A stretch of DNA of 64,000 bases from Stutzerimonas degradans (GTDB lineage Bacteria > Pseudomonadota > Gammaproteobacteria > Pseudomonadales > Pseudomonadaceae). The translations under genes and the position numbers were made by a program. The notes below the pieces were generated by a model. The model saw only the letters and a list, made by a program, of their open reading frames with translations. It had not been told where the DNA came from and made no database searches. Shown piece by piece: positions 40,708 to 50,998 of the stretch (position 1 is the stretch's first letter; each line of letters starts with the position of its first letter). The DNA lies in contig NZ_JAMOHV010000005.1 of NCBI RefSeq assembly GCF_024448505.1, positions 62,001 to 126,000 on the forward strand, written 5' to 3'.

Positions 40708-43317
40708 ATGAACACCGACTATCGCAAACACCTGCCAGGCACCCAGCTGGATTACTTCGACGTCCGCGCGGCGATCGAGGACATCAAGCCGGGCGCCTAC
40801 GACACGCTGCCCTACACCTCGCGCGTACTGGCCGAACAGCTGGTGCGTCGCTGCGATCCGGCCATGCTGACCGACTCGCTCAAGCAGATCATCGAGCGCA
40901 AGCGTGACCTGGACTTCCCCTGGTACCCGGCCCGTGTGGTCTGCCATGACATCCTCGGCCAGACCGCACTGGTCGATCTCGCCGGCCTGCGCGATGCGAT
41001 CGCCGAGCAGGGTGGCGATCCAGCCAAGGTCAATCCGGTGGTACCAACCCAGCTGATCGTCGACCACTCGCTGGCTGTCGAGGCGCCCGGGTTCGATCCC
41101 GATGCGTTCGACAAGAACCGCGCCATCGAAGACCGCCGCAATGAAGACCGTTTCCACTTCATCGAGTGGACCAAGACCGCGTTCAAGAACGTCGACGTGA
41201 TCCCGGCCGGCAACGGCATCATGCACCAGATCAACCTGGAGAAGATGTCACCGGTCATTCAGGCGCGCGAAGGCGTGGCCTTCCCGGACACCTGCGTCGG
41301 TACCGACTCGCACACGCCGCATGTTGATGCCCTCGGTGTGATCGCCGTCGGCGTTGGCGGTCTGGAGGCCGAGACTGTGATGCTCGGCCATCCGTCGATG
41401 ATGCGTCTGCCCGACATCGTCGGCGTCAAGCTGACCGGCAAGCGCAAGCCCGGCATTACCGCCACCGACATCGTCCTGGCGATCACCGAGTTCCTGCGCA
41501 AGGAGCGCGTGGTGGGTGCCTACGTCGAGTTCTTCGGCGAGGGCGCCGACAGCCTGTCGATCGGCGACCGAGCCACCATCTCCAACATGTGCCCGGAGTA
41601 CGGCGCCACCGCGGCGATGTTCTACATCGACGGTCAGACCATCGATTACCTCAAGCTGACCGGCCGTGAGCCGGAGCAGGTCGCGCTGGTCGAGCAGTAC
41701 GCCAAGGAAACCGGCCTGTGGGCCAGTGCGCTGACCGGCGCCGAGTACGAGCGCGTGCTCGAGTTCGACCTGTCCGGCGTAGTACGCAACATGGCAGGCC
41801 CGAGCAACCCGCATCGCCGCCTGCCGACCTCGGCCCTGCACGAGCGTGGCATCGCCGACGAAGCCAAGCTGGCTGCCGCCAAGGCCGAGGAGGCCAAAGG
41901 CCTGCTGCCGGACGGCGCGGTGATCATCGCCGCCATCACCAGCTGCACCAACACCTCCAACCCGCGCAACGTGGTCGCAGCCGGTCTGCTGGCGAAGAAG
42001 GCCAACGCGTTGGGGCTGGTCCGCAAGCCGTGGGTCAAGACTTCCTTTGCCCCGGGCTCGAAGGTCGCCAAGCTGTACCTGGAAGACGCCGGCCTGCTGC
42101 CGGAGCTGGAGAAGCTCGGCTTCGGCATCGTCGGCTATGCCTGCACCACCTGCAACGGCATGTCCGGTGCGCTGGATCCGAAGATCCAGCAGGAAATCAT
42201 CGACCGCGATCTGTACGCCACTGCCGTATTGAGCGGCAATCGCAACTTCGACGGCCGTATCCATCCGTACGCCAAGCAGGCTTTCCTGGCTTCGCCGCCG
42301 CTGGTGGTGGCTTACGCCCTCGCCGGTACCGTGCGCTTCGACATCGAGCAGGACGTACTGGGCCATGACAAGGATGGCAACGCCATCACCCTGAAGGACC
42401 TGTGGCCGTCCGACGAGGAAATCGACGCCATCGTCGCCGCCTCGGTCAAGCCGGAGCAGTTCAAGCAGGTGTACATCCCGATGTTCGATCTGGGCAGCAT
42501 CGAGGAAGCCAAGAGCCCGCTGTATGACTGGCGTCCGATGTCCACCTACATTCGCCGTCCGCCGTACTGGGAAGGCGCGCTGGCTGGCGAACGCACGCTC
42601 AAGGGCATGCGTCCGCTGGCGATCCTGCCGGACAACATCACCACTGATCACCTGTCGCCGTCCAACGCGATCCTGGCCAGCTCCGCGGCCGGCGAGTACC
42701 TGGCCAAGATGGGCCTGCCGGAGGAGGACTTCAACTCCTACGCCACCCACCGCGGCGACCACCTGACCGCCCAGCGTGCCACCTTCGCCAACCCGCAGCT
42801 GGTGAATGAGATGGTTGTGGTCGACGGCAAGGTGCAGAAGGGATCGCTGGCGCGCGTCGAGCCGGAAGGCCAGGTCATGCGCATGTGGGAAGCCATCGAA
42901 ACCTACATGAACCGCAAGCAGAACCTGATCATCGTCGCCGGCGCTGACTACGGTCAGGGCTCCTCGCGTGACTGGGCGGCCAAGGGCGTGCGCCTGGCCG
43001 GTGTGGAAGTGATCGTCGCCGAAGGCTTCGAGCGCATCCACCGTACCAACCTGGTCGGCATGGGCGTACTGCCGGTCGAGTTCAAGCCGGGCACCACCCG
43101 TCTGACCCTCGGCCTTGACGGCACCGAGACCTACGACATCGAAGGCGAACTGTCGCCGCGCTGCGATCTGACGCTGGTTGTTCACCGCAAGAGCGGTGAA
43201 ACCATCCGTGTGCCGGTGACCTGCCGCCTGGATACCGCCGCCGATGTTCATGTGTACCAGGCCGGCGGCGTGCTGCAGCGCTTCGCCCAGGATTTCCTGA
43301 AAGGCTCGGCCGCCTGA
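40708..43317 (+). CDS. acnD: Fe/S-dependent 2-methylcitrate dehydratase AcnD
   Basis: An 869-residue aconitase-A-like enzyme that dehydrates 2-methylcitrate to 2-methyl-trans-aconitate. Cluster cysteines are in ITSCTNTSNP and YACTTCNG. The swivelling C-terminal domain has GADYGQGSSRDWAAKG. Placement between prpC and prpF identifies it as AcnD rather than AcnA. With PrpF it replaces PrpD. It is about the same length as the unrelated-clade acnB gene 10 kb downstream. Confidence 0.96.
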   Translation: MNTDYRKHLPGTQLDYFDVRAAIEDIKPGAYDTLPYTSRVLAEQLVRRCDPAMLTDSLKQIIERKRDLDFPWYPARVVCHDILGQTALVDLAGLRDAIAEQGGDPAKVNPVVPTQLIVDHSLAVEAPGFDPDAFDKNRAIEDRRNEDRFHFIEWTKTAFKNVDVIPAGNGIMHQINLEKMSPVIQAREGVAFPDTCVGTDSHTPHVDALGVIAVGVGGLEAETVMLGHPSMMRLPDIVGVKLTGKRKPGITATDIVLAITEFLRKERVVGAYVEFFGEGADSLSIGDRATISNMCPEYGATAAMFYIDGQTIDYLKLTGREPEQVALVEQYAKETGLWASALTGAEYERVLEFDLSGVVRNMAGPSNPHRRLPTSALHERGIADEAKLAAAKAEEAKGLLPDGAVIIAAITSCTNTSNPRNVVAAGLLAKKANALGLVRKPWVKTSFAPGSKVAKLYLEDAGLLPELEKLGFGIVGYACTTCNGMSGALDPKIQQEIIDRDLYATAVLSGNRNFDGRIHPYAKQAFLASPPLVVAYALAGTVRFDIEQDVLGHDKDGNAITLKDLWPSDEEIDAIVAASVKPEQFKQVYIPMFDLGSIEEAKSPLYDWRPMSTYIRRPPYWEGALAGERTLKGMRPLAILPDNITTDHLSPSNAILASSAAGEYLAKMGLPEEDFNSYATHRGDHLTAQRATFANPQLVNEMVVVDGKVQKGSLARVEPEGQVMRMWEAIETYMNRKQNLIIVAGADYGQGSSRDWAAKGVRLAGVEVIVAEGFERIHRTNLVGMGVLPVEFKPGTTRLTLGLDGTETYDIEGELSPRCDLTLVVHRKSGETIRVPVTCRLDTAADVHVYQAGGVLQRFAQDFLKGSAA

Positions 43318-43320
43318 TTT

Positions 43321-43394
43321 CGTAGGGTGGATGGCGTTTCTCCATCCACCGTTCCGGTCCCTCGATGGCTCGGCGAGGCGCGATCCACCCTACG
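43321..43394. repeat. inverted repeat between acnD and prpF
   Basis: Outer arms of 12 bp are CGTAGGGTGGAT at 43321-43332 and its complement at 43383-43394. An overlapping inner hairpin GGTGGATGG/CCATCCACC lies at the left end. Imperfect repeats containing TAGGGTGGAT are, from memory, common between genes in pseudomonads. Its place inside the operon suggests an insertion that left transcription intact, or an mRNA stability element. Confidence 0.65.
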
Positions 43395-43424
43395 ATCCAT
43401 TCATTCTCCAGCCAGGACGCTCTC

Positions 43425-44612
43425 ATGGCTCATCAACCTCAGATCAAGATTCCCGCCACCTACATGCGTGGCGGCACCAGCAAGGGTGTGTTCTTTCGTC
43501 TACAGGATCTGCCCGAGCGCTGTCAGGTGCCGGGTGAGGCCCGCGACAGGCTGTTCATGCGGGTGATCGGCAGTCCCGATCCCTATGCCGCACATATCGA
43601 TGGCATGGGCGGGGCGACTTCCAGCACCAGCAAGTGCGTGATCCTCTCGAAGAGCAGCCAGCCCGATCACGACGTCGATTACCTCTATGGTCAGGTTTCC
43701 ATCGACAAGCCGTTCCTCGACTGGAGCGGTAACTGCGGCAACCTCTCTACCGGCGCTGGCGCGTTCGCGATCCATGCCGGGCTGGTCGATCCGGCGCGTA
43801 TTCCGCAAGACGGCACCTGCGTGGTGCGCATCTGGCAGGCCAATATCCAGAAAACGATCATCGCCCATGTGCCAATCAGCAACGGGCAGGTGCAGGAGAC
43901 CGGTGACTTCGAGCTGGACGGCGTAACGTTCCCGGCAGCGGAGATCGTGCTGGAGTTTCTCGACCCATCCGACGATGGCGAGGAGGGCGGCTCGATGTTC
44001 CCCACCGGCAACCTGATCGATGATCTGGAAGTCCCCGGCATCGGCACGCTCAAGGCCACCATGATCAGCGCCGGCATCCCTACCGTGTTCGTCAATGCCG
44101 AGGACATCGGTTACCACGGCACCGAGCTGCGGGAAGACATCAACGGCGACGCCGAAGCGCTGGCGCGTTTCGAAGCCATTCGTGTCGCTGGCGCGCTGCG
44201 CATGGGTTTGATCAAGACGGCGGACGAAGCGTTGACCCGTCAGCACACCCCGAAGATCGCCTTCGTCAGCAAACCCAAGAGTTACAAGGCTTCCAGCGGC
44301 AAGATCATCGACGCGGGTGAGGTCGATTTGCTGGTGCGGGCGCTGTCGATGGGCAAGCTGCACCACGCAATGATGGGTACCTGTGCGGTCGCCATCGGGA
44401 CTGCAGCAGCCGTGCCGGGCACGCTGGTGAACCTCGCCGCCGGTGGCGGTGAGCGTCAGGCGGTACGCTTCGGCCATCCGTCCGGCACCTTGCGAGTCGG
44501 CGCCGAGGCGAGGCAGGTCGACGGCCAGTGGACAGTGACCAAAGCCATCATGAGCCGCAGTGCGCGCATCCTGATGGAAGGCTGGGTCCGCGTACCGGGC
44601 GACGCGTTTTGA
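43425..44612 (+). CDS. prpF: 2-methylaconitate cis-trans isomerase PrpF
   Basis: A 395-residue enzyme of the PrpF/diaminopimelate-epimerase-like fold. The N-terminal MRGGTSKGVFF and the internal GNCGNLSTGAGAFAI carry the active-site region. It converts the trans product of AcnD to 2-methyl-cis-aconitate, which an aconitase then hydrates. I use the ATG at 43425; the upstream frame runs through an inverted repeat. A terminator lies 36 bases after the stop, so the operon ends here without prpD. Confidence 0.95.
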   Translation: MAHQPQIKIPATYMRGGTSKGVFFRLQDLPERCQVPGEARDRLFMRVIGSPDPYAAHIDGMGGATSSTSKCVILSKSSQPDHDVDYLYGQVSIDKPFLDWSGNCGNLSTGAGAFAIHAGLVDPARIPQDGTCVVRIWQANIQKTIIAHVPISNGQVQETGDFELDGVTFPAAEIVLEFLDPSDDGEEGGSMFPTGNLIDDLEVPGIGTLKATMISAGIPTVFVNAEDIGYHGTELREDINGDAEALARFEAIRVAGALRMGLIKTADEALTRQHTPKIAFVSKPKSYKASSGKIIDAGEVDLLVRALSMGKLHHAMMGTCAVAIGTAAAVPGTLVNLAAGGGERQAVRFGHPSGTLRVGAEARQVDGQWTVTKAIMSRSARILMEGWVRVPGDAF

Positions 44613-44649
44613 GTTGAGAATGCGCAGTGGTTTTCTGCGCGGTAAATGC

Positions 44650-44678
44650 AAAAAGTCCGCACCAAGCGGACTTTTTGT
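44650..44678. terminator. terminator at the end of the prp operon and ppsR
   Basis: An 11-bp stem AAAAAGTCCGC/GCGGACTTTTT has an ACCAA loop. It is symmetric enough to act on both the prpF transcript and the convergent ppsR transcript. Confidence 0.9.
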
Positions 44679-44696
44679 TGTCTAGCGAAGCGGCAC

Positions 44697-45515
44697 TTAC
44701 TTGAGTCGACGCTCCACGCCTTTTTCCACAAGGATCTTGGCGGAGATTTCCTCGACGGAGAAATGCGTCGAGTTGATGTAGTTGATGTTCTCGCGGCGGA
44801 ACAGGTTTTCCACCTCGCGAACTTCGAATTCGCACTGAGCGAAGCTGGCGTAACGGCTGTTGGGCTTGCGTTCGTTGCGGATGGCGGTCAGGCGGTCGGA
44901 GTCGATGGTCAGGCCGAACAGCTTGTCCTTGTACGGCTTGAGCGAGGAGGGCAGTTGCAGTCGCTCCATGTCGTCCTCGGTCAGCGGGTAGTTTGCGGCG
45001 CGGATGCCATACTGCATGGCCATGTACAGACAGGTTGGCGTTTTGCCGCAGCGTGAAACGCCGACGAGAATCAGGTCGGCCTTGTCGTAATGACGAGTGC
45101 GTGCGCCGTCATCGTTGTCGAGGGCAAAGTTGACCGCGTCGATCCGCTCCATGTAGTTGGTGTTGTGGCTGATGGAGTGGGATTTGCCAACGGAGTACGA
45201 GGAACGCGACATGAGTTCGTGTTCCAGTGGAGCCAGGAACGAGGAAAAGATGTCGATCATGAAGCCGTTGGATTCGGCGAGGATGTCGCGGATTTCCTGG
45301 TTGACCAGAGTGTCGAAGATGATCGGGCGGGCACCGTCCCTGTCCGCGGCATTGTTGATTTGCTGTACCATTGCCCGGGCTTTTTCCGCGCTGTCGATGT
45401 ACGGGCGGGTGAGCTTGGTGAAAGAGATGTTCTCGAATTGCGCCAGGAGGCTTTGGCCCAGGGTTTCCGCCGTGATCCCAGTGCCATCGGAAATGAAGAA
45501 AGCGGTTCGTTTCAT
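44697..45515 (-). CDS. ppsR: PEP synthase regulatory kinase/pyrophosphorylase (DUF299)
   Basis: A 272-residue bifunctional regulator. It phosphorylates a threonine of PEP synthase using ADP to inactivate it, and removes the phosphate by phosphorolysis. The N-terminal [19 protein letters not shown] and the P-loop-like [11 protein letters not shown] are diagnostic. It is divergent from ppsA, its substrate gene, with 152 bases between the starts. That arrangement is conserved in many proteobacteria. Confidence 0.95.
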   Translation of the reverse strand: MKRTAFFISDGTGITAETLGQSLLAQFENISFTKLTRPYIDSAEKARAMVQQINNAADRDGARPIIFDTLVNQEIRDILAESNGFMIDIFSSFLAPLEHELMSRSSYSVGKSHSISHNTNYMERIDAVNFALDNDDGARTRHYDKADLILVGVSRCGKTPTCLYMAMQYGIRAANYPLTEDDMERLQLPSSLKPYKDKLFGLTIDSDRLTAIRNERKPNSRYASFAQCEFEVREVENLFRRENINYINSTHFSVEEISAKILVEKGVERRLK

Positions 45516-45667
45516 GTACCTTCGGCCTTAAGTCGAGAACGGTTCCCAGCTATAGTAGGCCCTTCGCCGAGCCCGGTTGGCGGGCATTGTTACTTATTTT
45601 GCAGGGTCAGGCCACAGCCATGCGGCAGGGCTCCGGTTGAGTTCCAACACCTAACGGAGAGTTCACC

Positions 45668-48037
45668 TTGGTAGAGTACGTAGTTTCCCTCGATAAGCTC
45701 GGCAACCACGATGTTGAGCGTGTAGGGGGCAAGAACGCCTCCCTGGGCGAGATGATCAGCAACCTCGCCGGTGCCGGTGTTTCCGTACCGGGCGGTTTCG
45801 CCACCACGGCTCAGGCCTATCGCGATTTTCTCGAGCTGAGCGGTCTGAACGATCAGATCCATGCGCTGCTCGATGCACTCGATGTCGACGATGTCAACGC
45901 GCTGGCCAAGGCTGGTGCACAGATTCGTCAGTGGGTGATGGACGCCGAGTTCCCGCCGCAGCTGGATGCCGACATTCGCAAGGCGTTCGCCGAGATGTCC
46001 GGTGGTAACGACAACATGGCGGTCGCCGTGCGTTCTTCCGCGACCGCCGAAGACCTGCCGGATGCATCCTTTGCCGGCCAGCAGGAAACCTTCCTGAACA
46101 TTCGCGGTGTGGACAACGTGATCCGCGCGGCCAAGGAAGTCTTCGCTTCGCTGTTCAACGACCGCGCCATTGCCTACCGTGTGCACCAGGGCTTTGACCA
46201 CAAGCTGGTCGCCCTGTCTGCCGGCGTGCAGCGCATGGTTCGCTCGGAAACCGGCACCGCCGGCGTCATGTTTACCCTCGATACCGAATCCGGCTTCCGC
46301 GACGTGGTGTTCATCACCGGCGCCTATGGTCTGGGCGAGACTGTCGTGCAGGGCGCGGTCAATCCTGACGAGTTCTACGTGCACAAGCAGACGCTGGAGG
46401 CCGGGCGCCCGGCGATCCTGCGCCGCAATCTGGGCAGCAAGGCGATCAAGATGGTCTACGGCGACGAAGCCAAGGCCGGCAAGTCGGTCAAGACCGTCGA
46501 AGTCGATGCTGCCGATCGCGCACGCTTCTGTCTGACCGACGAAGAGGTGACCAACCTCGCCAAGCAGGCCCTGATCATCGAGAAGCACTATGGTCGCCCG
46601 ATGGATATCGAGTGGGCCAAGGACGGAGACGACGGCAAGCTGTACATCGTCCAGGCGCGTCCGGAAACCGTGAAGAGCCGCAGCAGCGCTAACGTCATGG
46701 AGCGTTACCTGCTGAAGGAAAAAGGCACCGTGCTGGTCGAAGGCCGTGCCATCGGCCAGCGCATCGGCGCCGGCCCGGTCAAGGTCATTCACGACGTCAG
46801 CGAGATGGACAAGGTCCAGCCGGGCGACGTGCTGGTTTCCGACATGACCGATCCGGACTGGGAGCCGGTGATGAAGCGCGCCAGCGCCATCGTCACCAAC
46901 CGCGGCGGGCGTACCTGCCACGCGGCGATCATCGCCCGCGAACTGGGCATTCCGGCGGTCGTCGGCTGCGGTAACGCCACCGAACTGCTGCAGGACGGCC
47001 AGCGCGTGACCGTCTCCTGCGCCGAGGGCGACACCGGCCTGATCTTCGATGGCGAGCTGGGCTTCGACATCCGCCAGAACTCCATCGATGCGATGCCGGA
47101 ACTGCCGTTCAAGATCATGATGAACGTCGGCAACCCGGACCGCGCCTTCGATTTCGCCCACCTGCCTAACGAAGGCGTCGGCCTGGCGCGTCTCGAATTC
47201 ATCATCAACCGGATGATCGGCGTGCATCCCAAGGCACTGCTGAACTTCGACGGTCTGCCGGCTGACGTGAAGAGCAGCGTCGAGAAGCGCATCGCCGGCT
47301 ACGACGATCCGGTCAACTTCTACGTCGAGAAGCTCGTCGAAGGCGTCAGCACGCTGGCCGCAGCGTTCTGGCCGAAAAAGGTCATCGTGCGTCTGTCGGA
47401 CTTCAAGTCCAACGAATACGCCAACCTGATCGGCGGCAAGCTCTACGAGCCGGAAGAAGAGAACCCGATGCTCGGCTTCCGCGGCGCGTCGCGCTATATC
47501 AGCGATTCGTTCCGCGATTGCTTCGAGCTGGAATGCCGTGCCATGCGCAAGGTGCGCGACGTTATGGGGCTGACCAACGTCGAGCTGATGGTGCCTTTCG
47601 TGCGTACGCTCGGCGAGGCATCGCAGGTGATCGACCTGCTGGCCCAGTATGGCCTCAAGCGTGGCGAGAATGGTCTGCGTGTCATCATGATGTGTGAGCT
47701 GCCGTCCAACGCGTTGCTGGCCGACGAGTTCCTCGAGTACTTCGATGGCTTCTCGATTGGCTCCAACGATATGACCCAGCTGACGCTCGGTCTGGACCGT
47801 GATTCGGGCATCATCGCGCACCTGTTCGACGAGCGTAATCCGGCAGTCAAGAAGCTTCTGGCCAATGCCATCCAAGCGTGCAACAAGGCTGGCAAGTACA
47901 TTGGCATCTGCGGTCAGGGGCCTTCGGATCATCCGGACCTGGCACGCTGGCTGATGGACCAGGGTATCGAGAGCGTATCGCTGAATCCGGATTCGGTACT
48001 TGATACCTGGTTCTTCCTGGCTGACGCGCAGGTCTGA
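45668..48037 (+). CDS. ppsA: phosphoenolpyruvate synthase
   Basis: A 789-residue gluconeogenic enzyme making PEP, AMP and phosphate from pyruvate and ATP. It has an N-terminal ATP-binding domain from residue 5 and a mobile phosphohistidine domain with His418 in [15 protein letters not shown]. The C-terminal PEP-binding barrel has MMCELPSN and the late [15 protein letters not shown] [10 protein letters not shown]. The initiator is TTG at 45668: it follows GGAGAG by 7 bases and yields the family N-terminus [11 protein letters not shown]. No ATG is near. The TCHAA motif is the region recognised by PpsR. Confidence 0.97.
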   Translation: MVEYVVSLDKLGNHDVERVGGKNASLGEMISNLAGAGVSVPGGFATTAQAYRDFLELSGLNDQIHALLDALDVDDVNALAKAGAQIRQWVMDAEFPPQLDADIRKAFAEMSGGNDNMAVAVRSSATAEDLPDASFAGQQETFLNIRGVDNVIRAAKEVFASLFNDRAIAYRVHQGFDHKLVALSAGVQRMVRSETGTAGVMFTLDTESGFRDVVFITGAYGLGETVVQGAVNPDEFYVHKQTLEAGRPAILRRNLGSKAIKMVYGDEAKAGKSVKTVEVDAADRARFCLTDEEVTNLAKQALIIEKHYGRPMDIEWAKDGDDGKLYIVQARPETVKSRSSANVMERYLLKEKGTVLVEGRAIGQRIGAGPVKVIHDVSEMDKVQPGDVLVSDMTDPDWEPVMKRASAIVTNRGGRTCHAAIIARELGIPAVVGCGNATELLQDGQRVTVSCAEGDTGLIFDGELGFDIRQNSIDAMPELPFKIMMNVGNPDRAFDFAHLPNEGVGLARLEFIINRMIGVHPKALLNFDGLPADVKSSVEKRIAGYDDPVNFYVEKLVEGVSTLAAAFWPKKVIVRLSDFKSNEYANLIGGKLYEPEEENPMLGFRGASRYISDSFRDCFELECRAMRKVRDVMGLTNVELMVPFVRTLGEASQVIDLLAQYGLKRGENGLRVIMMCELPSNALLADEFLEYFDGFSIGSNDMTQLTLGLDRDSGIIAHLFDERNPAVKKLLANAIQACNKAGKYIGICGQGPSDHPDLARWLMDQGIESVSLNPDSVLDTWFFLADAQV

Positions 48038-48057
48038 ACTGCGGTTTGAAGCATGAC

Positions 48058-48082
48058 GACAGGGCGGAATTTCCGCCCTGTC
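48058..48082. terminator. terminator of ppsA
   Basis: An 11-bp stem GACAGGGCGGA/TCCGCCCTGTC with an ATT loop is followed by GCGTTTTC. It lies 20 bases after the ppsA stop. Confidence 0.75.
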
Positions 48083-48231
48083 GCGTTTTCGGCTTCCGTG
48101 CCTTCGACTCGGCATTTCGTTGATCGCGCCCTGCGGCTAACATGACGCGGCGCGCATCGATACCAGCCGATTGGCGGAGAGGGTGAAACGGCTAGGCGAT
48201 GTCCACGAATTCCCAAGCAAAGGAGCTTTCC

Positions 48232-48720
48232 ATGCAATACGTCACTCCTGATCTGTGCGACGCCTACCCGGAGCTGGTACAGGTGGTCGAGCCGATTTTC
48301 AGCAATTTCGGCGGCCGCGATTCCTTCGGTGGCCAGATCGTCACCGTTAAGTGCTTTGAGGACAACTCCCTGGTCAAGGATCAGGTCGATACGGATGGCC
48401 GTGGCAAGGTGCTGGTTGTCGATGGCGGCGGCTCGCTGCGCCGCGCGCTGCTTGGTGACATGCTGGCCGAGAAGGCGTCGCGCAACGGCTGGGAAGGGAT
48501 CGTTGTCTATGGTTGTGTGCGCGATGTCGATGTGATCGCACAGACCGATCTCGGCGTCCAGGCGCTAGCCAGTCATCCGATGAAAACCGACAAGCGTGGC
48601 ATCGGCGATCTCAACGTGCCGGTGACCTTCTGCGGTGTCACGTTCCGCCCCGGCGAATATGTCTACGCGGACAATAACGGCATCATCGTCTCGCCCGAGG
48701 CGCTGAAGATGCCGGAGTGA
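48232..48720 (+). CDS. rraA: ribonuclease E activity regulator RraA
   Basis: A 162-residue RraA/MenG-fold protein. It begins [13 protein letters not shown] and contains the conserved [18 protein letters not shown] and VYGCVRDVD, as in characterised RraA proteins that bind and inhibit RNase E. Related family members are oxaloacetate decarboxylase/HMG aldolases, so an enzymatic role is an alternative. The ATG at 48232 follows AAAGGAG; an in-frame ATG at 48199 is not supported. A terminator follows closely. Confidence 0.9.
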   Translation: MQYVTPDLCDAYPELVQVVEPIFSNFGGRDSFGGQIVTVKCFEDNSLVKDQVDTDGRGKVLVVDGGGSLRRALLGDMLAEKASRNGWEGIVVYGCVRDVDVIAQTDLGVQALASHPMKTDKRGIGDLNVPVTFCGVTFRPGEYVYADNNGIIVSPEALKMPE

Positions 48721-48753
48721 TCCATCGCGCTTGCGTTGAAGCACCGTAATACC

Positions 48754-48777
48754 AAGCCCGGCGATGCCGGGCTTTTC
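48754..48777. terminator. terminator between rraA and cmaX
   Basis: A 9-bp stem AAGCCCGGC/GCCGGGCTT with a GAT loop and a short T-run isolates rraA from the downstream cmaX-to-oprF cluster. Confidence 0.85.
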
Positions 48778-48794
48778 ATATCAGGGGGACGTTC

Positions 48795-49790
48795 ATGCAG
48801 CTGAGTGATACGCAGCAGTGGGGGCTGGTTCATGCTTTTGTTCTGGATGGGCGGGGTGGCGCGCGCGCCATCGCCTACGCGGACCTGCGCGATCTGCAGC
48901 TGAGTGACACCCAAAGCCTGTGGCTGCATTGGGATCGCAGCCATCCGGCGGCACAGGCCTGGCTGCGCGGTCAGAGCGGTCTCAACGACTTCGCGTGCGA
49001 TGTCCTGCTGGAAGAAAACACGCGGCCACGTGTACTGGCGCTGCCGAACGAGGAGCTTCTTCTTTTCCTTCGAGGCGTGAACCTCAATCCCGATTCTGCC
49101 CCGGAAGACATGATTTCGCTGCGCGTGTTTGCCGATGCGCGACGTGTCATCTCGTTGCGTTTGCGACCCTTGCGTTCGACCGAGGCAGTCATTCGCCTGC
49201 TTATGGAAGGCAAGGGTCCGAAGACGGCGTCGGAGGTACTGGTCTATCTGGCTGATTCGATGACTGATCGGGTAGATGATCTCGTGGTGCGGCTGACCGA
49301 ATGCGTTGATCAGGAAGAGGAGCGTCTGGAGCTCGACGAGCGCTACGGCCCGGAGCACGACAGTATGCTTTCGCTGCGCCGCCGGGCGGCAAGTCTGAGA
49401 CGGTTCCTGCTGCCCCAGCGTGAAATCTACGCCCAGCTCACTCGCAATCGCCTGAGCTGGTTCGTAGAGGACGACGCTGATTACTGGAACGAACTGAGCA
49501 ACCGACTGATCCGCTACCTCGAAGAGTTGGATCTGGTGCGTGAGCGAATCGATCTCGTACTCGAGTCCGAGCGGCGCCGGCTCAGTGAGCGAATGAACCG
49601 CACCATGTACATTTTCGGTATCATTACCGGATTTTTCCTGCCGATGACGTTTCTGACTGGCCTTTTGGGCGTCAACGTCGGTGGGATTCCGGGTGCACAA
49701 AGCCCGTACGGTTTTGCCATCGCCTGTCTTCTGATCGGCCTCATCGCATTGTTTCAGTGGTGGATCTTTCGCCGTCTGCGTTGGATCTGA
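48795..49790 (+). CDS. cmaX: CorA-like divalent-metal transporter (CmaX/ZntB type)
   Basis: A 331-residue CorA-superfamily protein with a long cytoplasmic N-terminal domain and helices to about residue 265. Two C-terminal membrane helices are joined by the pore loop GVNVGGIPGA, a variant of the Mg-channel GMN motif as found in ZntB. Zinc or another metal is therefore more likely than Mg. It is the first gene of a conserved cluster with cfrX, cmpX, sigX and oprF. Confidence 0.9.
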   Translation: MQLSDTQQWGLVHAFVLDGRGGARAIAYADLRDLQLSDTQSLWLHWDRSHPAAQAWLRGQSGLNDFACDVLLEENTRPRVLALPNEELLLFLRGVNLNPDSAPEDMISLRVFADARRVISLRLRPLRSTEAVIRLLMEGKGPKTASEVLVYLADSMTDRVDDLVVRLTECVDQEEERLELDERYGPEHDSMLSLRRRAASLRRFLLPQREIYAQLTRNRLSWFVEDDADYWNELSNRLIRYLEELDLVRERIDLVLESERRRLSERMNRTMYIFGIITGFFLPMTFLTGLLGVNVGGIPGAQSPYGFAIACLLIGLIALFQWWIFRRLRWI

Positions 49791-49846
49791 ATGTGACTCG
49801 GAGTCAACCACGGGCCGTCTAGCGGACATGTTCCAGCGAGGTATAC

Positions 49847-50089
49847 ATGCGCGATCCCTTTGAAGAATCATTGCGTGATCTGCTCAACAAGCCATCGGCA
49901 CAGGATGAGGCTGAGCGCCTCGGCCGAGTGCTCAAGACCGCGAACCGCCAGGTTGGCGTTGGGGACCTTTTCGGTCTCATGGGGCATTGGCTGCAGGGCT
50001 TGCTGATAGCAGTCAACAGTGGAGCGGGCCACGTTGCACCTGTTTCCCGTCGTCATTCATCCAACCGTTCGTTCGATAAGGCCGATTGA
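49847..50089 (+). CDS. cfrX: CfrX/CrfX small conserved protein
   Basis: An 80-residue protein of unknown function, recognised by its position between cmaX and cmpX and by the sequence MRDPFEESLRDLLNKP. The first half is acidic and helical, a short hydrophobic stretch (GHWLQGLLIAVN) is in the middle, and the tail is polar. GAGG lies seven bases before the ATG. Its stop overlaps an alternative TTG start of cmpX, so the two may be translationally coupled. Confidence 0.85.
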   Translation: MRDPFEESLRDLLNKPSAQDEAERLGRVLKTANRQVGVGDLFGLMGHWLQGLLIAVNSGAGHVAPVSRRHSSNRSFDKAD

Positions 50090-50091
50090 TC

Positions 50092-50916
50092 ATGGAATTC
50101 GATCCCTGGACTCAGAGTTTGCTGTCCGCGATGAGCTCGCTCTGGGCTTCCGTAGCGGCATTCATTCCGCGCCTGTTTGGCGCGCTCGTAGTCGTACTGC
50201 TCGGCTTCGTGGTGGCCAAACTGCTCGATACCTTGCTGTCGAAGGTGCTTGCGAAGCTGGGGCTGGATCGGCTGATGGCTGGCACCGGGCTGACGAAGTT
50301 GCTGGGGCGTGCCGGAATTCGGGTTCCAGTCTCGGTGCTGATCGGCAAGGTGGTCTATTGGTTCGTCCTACTAATCTTCCTCGTCTCGGCAGCCGAGTCC
50401 CTCGGGTTGGAGCGGGTATCGGCCACGCTGGACGTCCTGGCGCTCTACGTTCCCAAGGTGTTCGGCGCAGCGCTGATTCTCGTCGCTGGTGTGCTTTTGG
50501 CTCAGCTGTTCAGTGGCGTGGTCCGGGGCGCGGCAGAGAGCGTTGGTATCGACTACGCCAACGGCCTGGCTCGCATTGCGCAGGGGCTGGTGATCATCAT
50601 CGCCATTTCCGTGTCGATCGGGCAGCTGGAAATCAAAACCGAACTGTTGAACTACGTCATCGCCATCGTGCTGATCTCGGTAGGGCTGGCAGTGGCTTTG
50701 GCATTCGGTCTCGGCAGTCGTGAGCTTGTCAGCCAGATCCTTGCTGGAATCTATGTGCGCGAGCTTTACGAGGTGGGACAGCATGTCACCCTCGAAGATA
50801 TCGAGGGGCAGATCGAGGAAATCGGCACTGTCAAAACGCTGCTATTGTGCAGTGATGGCGAGCTGGTCTCCGTAGCCAATCGGGTTCTGCTGGAAACGCG
50901 GGTAGGCAGCCGCTGA
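50092..50916 (+). CDS. cmpX: CmpX, small-conductance mechanosensitive channel family membrane protein
   Basis: A 274-residue inner-membrane protein with about five helices and a C-terminal MscS-like beta segment around GQHVTLEDIEGQIEEIGTVKT. The glycine/alanine-rich GLAVALAFGLGSRELVSQILAG resembles the MscS pore helix. In P. aeruginosa CmpX affects SigX activity and membrane homeostasis. The ATG at 50092 is used; a TTG at 50086 has better spacing from AAGG and would add two residues. It lies directly upstream of sigX. Confidence 0.9.
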   Translation: MEFDPWTQSLLSAMSSLWASVAAFIPRLFGALVVVLLGFVVAKLLDTLLSKVLAKLGLDRLMAGTGLTKLLGRAGIRVPVSVLIGKVVYWFVLLIFLVSAAESLGLERVSATLDVLALYVPKVFGAALILVAGVLLAQLFSGVVRGAAESVGIDYANGLARIAQGLVIIIAISVSIGQLEIKTELLNYVIAIVLISVGLAVALAFGLGSRELVSQILAGIYVRELYEVGQHVTLEDIEGQIEEIGTVKTLLLCSDGELVSVANRVLLETRVGSR

Positions 50917-50998
50917 CAGCTGTTTTCTGGTAGAATGCGGCGCCTTTTTTCGGTTTCCCTGACAGGCGGCCGCGACCTGATTGCTGGCTCGAAGCGTA

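Noticed and set aside
41248..43251. 667-codon open frame antisense to acnD
   Set aside because: Same pattern as the other antisense shadows; acnD is certain.
45590..48115. 841-codon open frame antisense to ppsA
   Set aside because: Overlaps PEP synthase entirely and has no recognisable domain.
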